Shown here piece by piece: positions 1 to 5,085 of a DNA stretch of 7,301 nt. Position numbers and translations under genes: made by a program. How positions within the stretch are numbered: position 1 is the first letter of the stretch; every line of letters begins with the position of its first letter. Source of the stretch: Thermoplasmatota archaeon (GTDB lineage: Archaea > Thermoplasmatota > Thermoplasmata > RBG-16-68-12 > JAJISG01); the NCBI GenBank assembly GCA_022848835.1, contig JAJISG010000100.1, positions 1 to 7,301 of the forward strand. Reading direction: 5' to 3'. A model generated the notes under the pieces. The model did no database searches. It saw only the letters and a program-made list of their open reading frames with translations, and was not told where the DNA came from.

Positions 1-71
1 CGGCCGCGGGCGCCGTGTTTAGTGAGAAGGGGCACGGAGAATGCTGCAAGGGCTAGACGTGTAGCGCCTCT
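1..71. other. left-edge sequence without a recognised gene
   Basis: This short GC-rich stretch lies beyond the stop codon of the minus-strand zinc-finger gene. It contains no recognisable coding motif, RNA fold or repeat. A plus-strand frame is open from base 1 to a TAG at 79-81, but its arginine- and alanine-rich translation resembles nothing I know and overlaps the end of the zinc-finger gene. It may be intergenic or downstream sequence. Confidence 0.3.
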
Positions 72-320
72 TTACAAGTAGCCGCGCCCCTTCGTCTTGG
101 GCCACCGCATCCAAAACTTCTTGTAGCGAGCGTGAGATCTGTTCTGCGGCACCTTCCACCACGGATGTTCACGGTGCAGGTACGGGTTCAACGTCTTCGT
201 CGACGCCACGTCTACCTCACTCAAGCAGTACGGGCACACATATGACCGTTCTCCGGGCGGCACCCACCAGATGTACGGTGCCCCCGCAATCGACAGCCAC
301 TTGGCACATCCGTGGACGGT
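72..320 (-). CDS. small C2H2-like zinc-finger protein, 5' end uncertain or truncated
   Basis: The minus-strand frame ending at TAA (74-72) looks coding up to about position 320: it has GC-rich third positions and a basic, tryptophan-rich protein of about 82 residues. Numbering from 320, it has CPYC (C29, C32), then HREH (H49, H52), giving C-x2-C-x16-H-x2-H, which suggests one bound zinc. A basic tail follows (RYKKFWMRWPKTKGRGYL), possibly contacting nucleic acid. The only standard start codon in this part of the frame is GTG at 263-261, which gives about 63 residues. However, the stretch upstream of it (AGAPYIWW) also looks protein-like, so the true N-terminus may have been lost at the junction with the aldehyde dehydrogenase near 320-327. 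The frame stays open to 566, but there it is antisense to the dehydrogenase and is not counted. I do not recognise the family, and the function is unknown. Confidence 0.5.
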   Translation of the reverse strand, partial: TVHGCAKWLSIAGAPYIWWVPPGERSYVCPYCLSEVDVASTKTLNPYLHREHPWWKVPQNRSHARYKKFWMRWPKTKGRGYL

Positions 321-344
321 CGGTAGGAAGTCGTCACCAACCCC

Positions 345-1169
345 ATGGTGAGCGTGGTGTCCTTCACGGGTGGGTTGGACACGGGTAGGGAAGTCTACAC
401 CAGGGGGGCGGCAAGGCTGGCCAACGTCGGCTTGGAGCTGGGGGGGAAGAACCCCATCATCCTGCTGGATGACGCAGATCAGGCCCTCGCTATGGAGGGA
501 GTTCTCTTTGCCGCCTTCGGCACCGCGGGCCAGAGGTGCACAGCATGCAGTCGCCTCATTATCCACAAGAAGATTTACGACGAGTTCCTGGAGGACCTCG
601 TAGAAGAGACGGAGGCGCTGAAGGTTGGCGACCCCCTCGACCCCTCGGTGGATGTCGGCCCGGTGAAAGGGAAGGAACAGGATGAGAAGATCCTTCGTTA
701 CATAGAGATCGGTAAGGAGGAGGGGGCGAAGCTACTCTGCGGAGGCTACAGGCTCACCGGAGACGGATACGACCTGGGCTTTTACATCAAGCCCACGATC
801 TTCGAGGCGAAGCCAGAGATGCGAATCGCCAGAGAGGAGATATTTGGCCCCGTCCTGACAGTCCTCGAGGCTAGCAGTTATCCGGAGGCCGTAAGGATTG
901 CCAACGACGTGCAGTACGGTCTCTCCTCCTCAATCTACACCAAGGACGTCAATGTGGCCTTTCGGGCGATCCAGGACATCGAGGCCGGGATAACCTATAT
1001 CAACGCCCCCACCATCGGCGCCGAGGTCCAACTCCCCTTCGGAGGTGTGAAGAGTACCGGCATCGGTCATCGTGAGGCCGGCACGGCGGCCATCGACGAG
1101 TTCACTGAGATAAAGACCGTCTATGTGGATTATAGCGGAAGGCTTCAGAAGGCCCAGATCGAGATGTAG
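345..1169 (+). CDS. aldehyde dehydrogenase (NAD(P)+-dependent superfamily), N-terminally truncated
   Basis: This is the C-terminal part of an ALDH-superfamily enzyme, which oxidises an aldehyde to a carboxylate with NAD(P)+. Family motifs appear in order: SFTGG (residues 6-10), LELGGKNP with general-base Glu31, GTAGQRCTACSR with nucleophile Cys65, EEIFGPVL, and LPFGGVKSTGIG near the end. The Glu-to-Cys spacing of 34 matches E268/C302 of classical ALDHs. Full enzymes have about 480-500 residues; only 274 remain, so about 230 are missing, including much of the coenzyme-binding domain and the oxyanion Asn. The same frame continues upstream only as EVVTNP before a TAG at 324-326, and the other plus frames upstream show no ALDH sequence. 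ATG 345 falls inside a conserved strand and is unlikely to be a natural start. The fragment is probably inactive, or an artefact of a broken contig. The remaining sequence has no internal frameshift, so any truncation is recent or artificial. The substrate cannot be told from this half. Confidence 0.85.
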   Translation: MVSVVSFTGGLDTGREVYTRGAARLANVGLELGGKNPIILLDDADQALAMEGVLFAAFGTAGQRCTACSRLIIHKKIYDEFLEDLVEETEALKVGDPLDPSVDVGPVKGKEQDEKILRYIEIGKEEGAKLLCGGYRLTGDGYDLGFYIKPTIFEAKPEMRIAREEIFGPVLTVLEASSYPEAVRIANDVQYGLSSSIYTKDVNVAFRAIQDIEAGITYINAPTIGAEVQLPFGGVKSTGIGHREAGTAAIDEFTEIKTVYVDYSGRLQKAQIEM

Positions 1170-1177
1170 GCCATGGT

Positions 1178-1197
1178 CTCGGTGTAACTCACCCGAG
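1178..1197. promoter_or_regulatory. imperfect inverted repeat between ALDH and tfb
   Basis: The arms CTCGGTG (1178-1184) and CACCCGAG (1190-1197) are complementary apart from one extra C, with a 5-base spacer. The repeat starts 9 bases after the ALDH stop and ends 12 bases before the tfb TATA box. It could be a hairpin at the ALDH transcript end or an operator for tfb. No T-run follows, so a terminator role is not well supported. Confidence 0.3.
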
Positions 1198-1209
1198 TGA
1201 CAAGTATCA

Positions 1210-1217
1210 TTATATAA
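1210..1217 (+). promoter_or_regulatory. TATA box of tfb
   Basis: TTATATAA is the most AT-rich octamer in the 119-base gap before tfb and fits the archaeal TATA consensus. Transcription would be expected to start about 25 bases downstream (around 1238-1242), leaving a leader of about 50 bases that contains the purine-rich GAGGAG (1272-1277) in front of the ATG. Confidence 0.6.
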
Positions 1218-1288
1218 CGCCGTATTACCTTGCAGCTTCTGTACCCCACACTCACTATCAGGGGATTTGCTGAGGAGATGAGAGAAAC

Positions 1289-2293
1289 ATGGCGAGGCCC
1301 GTACTGAAGGAAGAGCTTCTTGAGAGAGCGGAGAAGAGGTGTCCCGAGTGTCGTAGCCGGGACGTAGAGAGAGACGACTATAGGGCAGAGCTTGTGTGCA
1401 ATAGCTGCGGTCTGGTCATAGAGGAGGACATGATAGACCAGGGGCCCGAGTGGAGGGACTTCAACGTTTACGAGCGGTACGGAAACAGTCGGGTTGGTAG
1501 TCCGACAAATCCCATGATTCCCGACAAGGGTCTATCCACCGAGATACCCGTGGCCACCAGGGACGCCCATGGGAAGAGCCTCTCGACGCAGGCGCGAGTG
1601 AGGTTCTACAGGATGCGGATGCTCCACAACCAGGTAAGACAGTCCAAGAAGGGAGAGAGAAGCCTGGGCGAGGGACTCAAACAGGTCGACCGTTTCGCCT
1701 CTCTCATGAGGCTGCCCCCCTCCATACGGGAGGAGGCTGCCGTCGTCTACAGAAAAGCCGCTCAGCAGGGAGTGGTCCGCGGCAGGAGCATCGCCATCAT
1801 CGCCGCCGCCTCCCTATACGTCGCTTGCCGACTCCACGGCTTTCCTAGGACCCTCCGGGAGATAGTGGGTATCCTCAAGCTCGATAAGAAGAAGCTATCC
1901 AGGACATACACTATCCTGAACCGCGAGCTTCATCTACGCATTCCGATCACGAGACCACTGGATTACCTTCCTAGGATTTCGGAGGCCCTGGAGCTGAAGC
2001 CAGAGACCAGGACCAAAGCCGCGAAGATAGTGCGAGATCTCTCTGCCGACCCAGCTTTTGCCTCCATGCTCCCCACGGGAACGGTGGCGGGCGCTGTCTA
2101 CATCGCCTCCATCCTGTGCAAGGACCGTAGGTCGCAGGACGAGATATCCAGGGCTGCTGGGGTGTCGGAGGTCACCCTTCGTAACCGAGCCCGACAGATC
2201 GCTGAGGCTCAAGGAATCACACCCTTCCCGCCGGAGGGCAGGTCTTTGGTAGGCTGGAAGAGCAAGAGGCAGAAGACACGTCAGCGCGCCTAG
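1289..2293 (+). CDS. tfb: transcription initiation factor IIB (TFB)
   Basis: Archaeal TFB binds the TBP-TATA complex and the BRE, recruits RNA polymerase and helps open the promoter. The 334-residue product has the complete architecture. The N-terminal zinc ribbon has C18, C21, C37 and C40. The conserved linker follows (DQGPEWRDF, 50-58), then a B-reader-like stretch with DKGLSTEI (79-86). Two cyclin repeats cover about 125-215 and 220-310, with the signature helices around GRSIAIIAAASLYVAC and TGTVAGAVYIASILC. The second repeat ends in a helix-turn-helix region (EISRAAGVSEVTLRNR) that in the family contacts the BRE. It is slightly longer than the usual 300 or so residues because of a basic C-terminal tail (KSKRQKTRQRA). 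ATG 1289 is preceded by GAGGAG with 11 bases of spacing. The TAG stop overlaps the stop of the convergent regulator. Many archaea carry several tfb genes; whether this is the main one cannot be told. Confidence 0.97.
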   Translation: MARPVLKEELLERAEKRCPECRSRDVERDDYRAELVCNSCGLVIEEDMIDQGPEWRDFNVYERYGNSRVGSPTNPMIPDKGLSTEIPVATRDAHGKSLSTQARVRFYRMRMLHNQVRQSKKGERSLGEGLKQVDRFASLMRLPPSIREEAAVVYRKAAQQGVVRGRSIAIIAAASLYVACRLHGFPRTLREIVGILKLDKKKLSRTYTILNRELHLRIPITRPLDYLPRISEALELKPETRTKAAKIVRDLSADPAFASMLPTGTVAGAVYIASILCKDRRSQDEISRAAGVSEVTLRNRARQIAEAQGITPFPPEGRSLVGWKSKRQKTRQRA

Positions 2294-3540
2294 GGTTCAT
2301 GATTGAGGCTTAGCGTGAGGCGACAGGCGTTGCTCCCCGAGCCGAAGCACTTGTTCTCTAGGACCTCCACGGGGCCAACCCTGGACTCTAGGACCGCCAC
2401 TATCACCCTCTCCACGAAGCTGCATACCGTCCTGCCGATGCTACGCATCTTGCCGCAGTCGACGTAGTTCTCCACCTCGAGCACCAGCGGATCCTTGGAT
2501 ACTACACTCAGACGCCCCAGCCCATTCTTCTTCCAGTAAGCCATCAGCTCCTCCATAAGCTCTGGCGTGGATCTAGCCTTGAATCTTCTGGATAGTTCGA
2601 CTCCGATGCGGTGTCCCATGGCCTCGAAGGCCGGGCGGCCACGGTGGCCTAGGACCTGAACATACTGCCGGGCTACCTCCAACGCGGGTTCTGTTACGTC
2701 CACAGTCCCCGGTTTGGTCCCTGAGTTCCATATCTGTTCCGCTATGGTCCTCATGGCCCGAGCGATACCCGCATCGTCGGTCCAGATGGCGATGTCATCT
2801 CCGCGATAAAAGTTATCATCGTCCGGAATCGGGTGGTTGAAGAGGATCTCCCGCTGGTCGAAGACGTAGAAGTAGATGGGGAGGTGGACATTGATGGCCT
2901 TAATCTTGGCATATCTGGAGATGACGTCGATGTGTTCCCTGTTCTGGGCCGTGACTGGAAAGGCGTAGCGAACGGCGACGCCCTGCTTCGTCTTCTCTGC
3001 CAGGGTGTAGATGGCCGATTTCACGATTCGCGATGGGCTCTTGGAGGTCCCGATGCCGATGATCTCCTTCTGGGTCTCCCGATACATCTTCATGAGCCGT
3101 TCCCGAACGTTGCGCCGACCATAGATCGCCTCGAATCGCCCTCGTTCCTCCAGGGCGAGCTCCCCCCGGATGGCGAACTCCTTCGACATCTCTTCGACGT
3201 TCTCCTCCATCCGGAGGGCCTTCTCCCTCAGGTCCTTCGCCCTCTGCTCGAGGAAGCGTTTGATGGGCACCGGACGGTATCGAAGCGGGGTCTCGGGAAT
3301 GATCTCCACGAGTCCCTTCTCGTGGAGCTGTCTCATGGTGGCGTAGACCCTGGTACGAGGAACTCGCGAGATCGGAGGGACCTGACTGGCGGCAGAGGAT
3401 CCCAGCTCTAGGAGGGAGAGGTAGACCCTGGCCTGGTATTCAGTCAACCCCAGGTCCATTATACTCTTGAGCCTTTGCGGAGTAACGGTCACGATTCCAG
3501 GATATATGATGTGGGGAGGAATAAAAACCTGCCTGGTCAT
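2290..3540 (-). CDS. TrmB-family transcriptional regulator with C-terminal V4R domain
   Basis: This is a predicted DNA-binding regulator of up to 416 residues. Residues 18-95 form a TrmB-type winged helix (LGLTEYQARVYLSLLELG, then SRVPRTRVYATMRQLHEKGLVE). A charged, probably coiled-coil helix follows at 95-125. A PLD-like TrmB sensor domain spans about 130-280 (FEAIYGRRNVRERL, EIIGIGTS, DDIAIWTDD). Residues 285-412 match the V4R (4-vinyl reductase) small-molecule-binding fold, with Cys373 (TVCSFVERV), Cys398 and Cys406 (ENKC then NAC) at the positions where V4R proteins keep cysteines; C362 is a fourth. The ligand is unknown. ATG 3540 lacks a Shine-Dalgarno site. GTG 3492 (residue 17, just before the winged helix) is a good alternative start because a TATA-like sequence lies about 30 bases upstream, suggesting a leaderless mRNA. 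Two small membrane-protein genes lie upstream on the same strand and are possible targets or partners. Confidence 0.88.
   Translation of the reverse strand: MTRQVFIPPHIIYPGIVTVTPQRLKSIMDLGLTEYQARVYLSLLELGSSAASQVPPISRVPRTRVYATMRQLHEKGLVEIIPETPLRYRPVPIKRFLEQRAKDLREKALRMEENVEEMSKEFAIRGELALEERGRFEAIYGRRNVRERLMKMYRETQKEIIGIGTSKSPSRIVKSAIYTLAEKTKQGVAVRYAFPVTAQNREHIDVISRYAKIKAINVHLPIYFYVFDQREILFNHPIPDDDNFYRGDDIAIWTDDAGIARAMRTIAEQIWNSGTKPGTVDVTEPALEVARQYVQVLGHRGRPAFEAMGHRIGVELSRRFKARSTPELMEELMAYWKKNGLGRLSVVSKDPLVLEVENYVDCGKMRSIGRTVCSFVERVIVAVLESRVGPVEVLENKCFGSGSNACRLTLSLNHEP
3521..3527 (-). promoter_or_regulatory. TATA-like box for the TrmB-V4R gene
   Basis: Read on the minus strand, TTTTTAT is preceded by the purine-rich GGCAGG as a possible BRE. 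Initiation about 26 bases downstream would fall near 3498, almost at GTG 3492-3490. This favours a leaderless transcript starting there over ATG 3540, which would lie upstream of this promoter. A second AT-rich stretch (CATATATCC) follows at about 3500-3508. Confidence 0.35.
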
Positions 3541-3613
3541 ACGCCTGAGAAAGTGGTCTCGGAAGGATGGGATTCATGGTGGCCATCAACTCTGGCGGAA
3601 TAGCCTGGAATCC

Positions 3614-3841
3614 TTAGTTTAGGCGGGGGAAGGTGGGAATCACAGGCCTGAAGACGGTTAAAAGCGGCGCAACTAGCGCAACCCACCAGAGGATGAACAC
3701 TACCAGGACGAATATCACTAGGCTCCTGCGGAACGAATCGCTGAGGTCTGTGCGTCGCCCACCCACTAGGAGGGAAAACACAACGAGCAAGAACACGGCA
3801 ACGTCTAGTATCACCCAGCTTGTCAGAGTCATCACCGTCAT
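3614..3841 (-). CDS. small two-helix membrane protein, function unknown
   Basis: The 75-residue product has two strongly hydrophobic segments, about 8-27 (VILDVAVFLLVVFSLLVG) and 40-64 (LVIFVLVVFILWWVALVAPL). They are joined by a short positively charged loop (GGRRTDLSDSFRRS). By the positive-inside rule the loop is cytoplasmic and both ends face outside. The proline-rich C-terminus ends VIPTFPRLN. I do not recognise a family. The gene lies 33 bases downstream of another small membrane-protein gene on the same strand and 73 bases before the TrmB-V4R start, so the three may be co-transcribed. ATG 3841 is the first start in the frame; no clear ribosome-binding site is visible. The opposite-strand frame here is threonine- and arginine-rich and is judged antisense. 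The pair could be minor subunits of a membrane complex, but nothing in the sequence shows which. Confidence 0.6.
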   Translation of the reverse strand: MTVMTLTSWVILDVAVFLLVVFSLLVGGRRTDLSDSFRRSLVIFVLVVFILWWVALVAPLLTVFRPVIPTFPRLN

Positions 3842-3874
3842 TGTGTTCTCATATGCCTGACGTGCCTCGGTGCA

Positions 3875-4117
3875 TTACTCCTGCGTTGCGAACTCTCCTC
3901 GGATTGGCACGTCGAGGGACCAGCGTAGTTGCGGTAGGATGGCCGAGACCAGTATGAGCACCCCGAAAAGTATCACGACCGTAGTGAGCGCCCAGTCACC
4001 GACGAGGGCTCCTCCCGTGGTCTTCCGGGCCGTAGGCACAGGTGGCCGGCTCTTCCGCGCCAGAGCTTGGCATAGACCCATGCATGTGATCAACATGGCG
4101 CATATGATTACTTTCAC
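3875..4117 (-). CDS. small membrane protein with signal-like N-terminus, function unknown
   Basis: The 80-residue product from GTG 4117 begins VKVIICAMLITCMGLCQALA, which looks like a signal peptide or first membrane helix. A short polar stretch (RKSRPPVPTARKTTGG) follows, then a second hydrophobic segment at about 43-62 (ALTTVVILFGVLILVSAILP) and a charged tail. The frame is open to ATG 4231, which would add 38 polar, low-complexity residues (rich in Ala, Arg, Gly). I prefer GTG 4117 because it puts the hydrophobic signal at the N-terminus, but there is no ribosome-binding site to settle it; ATG 4096 is another option. The gene precedes a second two-helix protein by 33 bases. The family is not recognised, and its position suggests it acts together with that neighbour. 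Confidence 0.5.
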   Translation of the reverse strand: MKVIICAMLITCMGLCQALARKSRPPVPTARKTTGGALVGDWALTTVVILFGVLILVSAILPQLRWSLDVPIRGEFATQE

Positions 4118-4361
4118 TCTAAGGCTTCTCGCGGCTGCTCCTGGATCTCCCCTAGCGGTGTCTCCGTAACGTTGTCTCGCACTGGCTCGGCCGCTAGCGT
4201 CGTGTCCTGCCTCCCTTTCCTCTACACTCATGCTGACATGCGGGGCAGGGGGCGCAGACCTTCCGAGAGGGACTGGACTAACCCGACGCCTCTTGGGCCT
4301 TCTTTACAGACCATTTCGCAGCATGGCAATCCTTCTATGGACCGCTCCCGGAATCCTATGA

Positions 4362-4375
4362 GGGTGTATACACCC
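4362..4375. promoter_or_regulatory. perfect 14-bp palindrome, candidate operator upstream of nuoB
   Basis: GGGTGTATACACCC is its own reverse complement over all 14 bases, with no spacer. It ends 7 bases before the TATA-like box of nuoB, overlapping the expected BRE flank, and lies in a divergent intergenic region. That is where a dimeric regulator could activate or block initiation. Half-sites GGTG and CACC also occur in the inverted repeat upstream of tfb (1181-1193), there with a 5-base spacer. The binding protein is unknown; the nearby TrmB-V4R regulator is one guess. Confidence 0.5.
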
Positions 4376-4382
4376 GGGAAGG

Positions 4383-4388
4383 TTTAAG
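4383..4388 (+). promoter_or_regulatory. TATA-like box of nuoB
   Basis: TTTAAG follows the purine-rich GGGAAGG, a possible BRE. The predicted initiation point about 25 bases downstream (about 4409-4413) lies just before ATG 4414 and after GTG 4402, which favours the ATG as start. AGGTGG at 4400-4405, 8 bases before the ATG, would also serve as a Shine-Dalgarno site if transcription begins further upstream. Confidence 0.45.
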
Positions 4389-4413
4389 AGGGAATAGGAA
4401 GGTGGGTTTGGCA

Positions 4414-5085
4414 ATGCAGGGCCCGAAGGGCTCCCAGGTGAACATCGCGGGATTCCGGTCTGAGGACTTTCTAAACTGGATGTCTGAGAACCTGGACGAG
4501 CGGATCCACAAGGCCAAGGAGAGGACAGGCCTGGGAACATTGTTGGATAGATTCCTCAACTGGGCCAAGCGGAACTCCCCCTGGCCCCTCCATTGGGGTA
4601 TCATGTGCTGCGCTATCGAGATGGCTGCCACCTCCGATCCCCGCTTCGACGCCGAGCGCTTTGGGGTTATCTACAGGTCGACACCGCGCCAGTGTGACAT
4701 CCTCCTCCTCAACGGCCCCATCAGCCTCAAGCTGAGGCCGAGCGTGCTCCGTCTCTACGAGCAGATGCCGGATCCCAAGTGGGTCATCGCCATGGGGGAG
4801 TGCACCATCTGTGGTGGCCCGTACTACGACTCCTACAGCATAATCAAGGGCTCCTACACCATCGTCCCGACGGACATCTTCATCCCTGGTTGCCCTGTAC
4901 GTCCCGAGGCGCTTCTGGACGGCTTCCTCAAGCTGAGGAAGAAGATAGAGGCCGAGAAGCAGGGGTATATCGCCACCAGGACGGGCAGGCTCGTGAGCTC
5001 AAGGGAGGGGCAGCTGAAACAGTGGGAAGCAGGAGAGATGACCTATGAGGTCCCCCAAGTCAAGTCCCCAAAGGTCAAAGGCTGA
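4414..5085 (+). CDS. nuoB: NADH-quinone oxidoreductase subunit B (complex I / Fpo-like, N2 cluster)
   Basis: NuoB (FpoB, PSST) holds the terminal [4Fe-4S] cluster N2, which passes electrons to quinone or methanophenazine at the base of the complex I peripheral arm. The family core is clear: WPLHWGIMCCAIEM, RFDAERFGVI, STPRQCDILLLNG, LYEQMPDPKWVIAMGEC and IPGCPVRPEALLDG. All four N2 ligands are present, the tandem Cys-Cys, the Cys of GEC and the Cys of PGCP (C69, C70, C134, C164 numbered from GTG 4402; subtract 4 from ATG 4414). Their spacing is within one residue of E. coli NuoB. The usual RQAD is RQCD here, and an extra Cys lies in GECTICGG. A polar tail of about 40 residues follows the core. 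I chose ATG 4414 (223 residues) over GTG 4402 because of AGGTGG 8 bases upstream and the TATA position. Its 3' end overlaps nuoI by 41 bases, so the two are co-transcribed. Subunits C and D do not follow it. Confidence 0.95.
   Translation: MQGPKGSQVNIAGFRSEDFLNWMSENLDERIHKAKERTGLGTLLDRFLNWAKRNSPWPLHWGIMCCAIEMAATSDPRFDAERFGVIYRSTPRQCDILLLNGPISLKLRPSVLRLYEQMPDPKWVIAMGECTICGGPYYDSYSIIKGSYTIVPTDIFIPGCPVRPEALLDGFLKLRKKIEAEKQGYIATRTGRLVSSREGQLKQWEAGEMTYEVPQVKSPKVKG

Larger units (their letters stand above)
4118..4401. other. divergent intergenic region
   Basis: This stretch of about 285 bases separates the minus-strand membrane-protein genes from nuoB. Its left third may be coding if the neighbouring gene starts at 4231. 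Between 4232 and 4360 I see no convincing gene, RNA or TATA box for the minus strand. The right end holds a palindrome and the nuoB promoter, listed separately. A short plus-strand open frame here (4172-4387) has no protein-like character. Confidence 0.5.

Noticed and set aside
321..566. Minus-strand open frame continuing from the zinc-finger gene
   Set aside because: It is antisense to clear ALDH motifs, including the catalytic Cys region, and has no protein-like character. It stays open only because of GC-rich codons.
2833..3411. 192-residue plus-strand open frame
   Set aside because: It is antisense to the TrmB-V4R gene, whose domain motifs are convincing. The Asp/Leu/Gly-rich translation reflects the complementary codons.
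3633..3860. Plus-strand frame opposite the small membrane protein
   Set aside because: It is Thr/Arg/Asn-rich without domain-like pattern, while the minus strand gives two clean hydrophobic helices separated by a basic loop.
4172..4387. 71-residue plus-strand frame in the divergent region
   Set aside because: It is low-complexity Ser/Arg/Pro sequence without a ribosome-binding site, and it runs through the palindrome and the nuoB TATA box.
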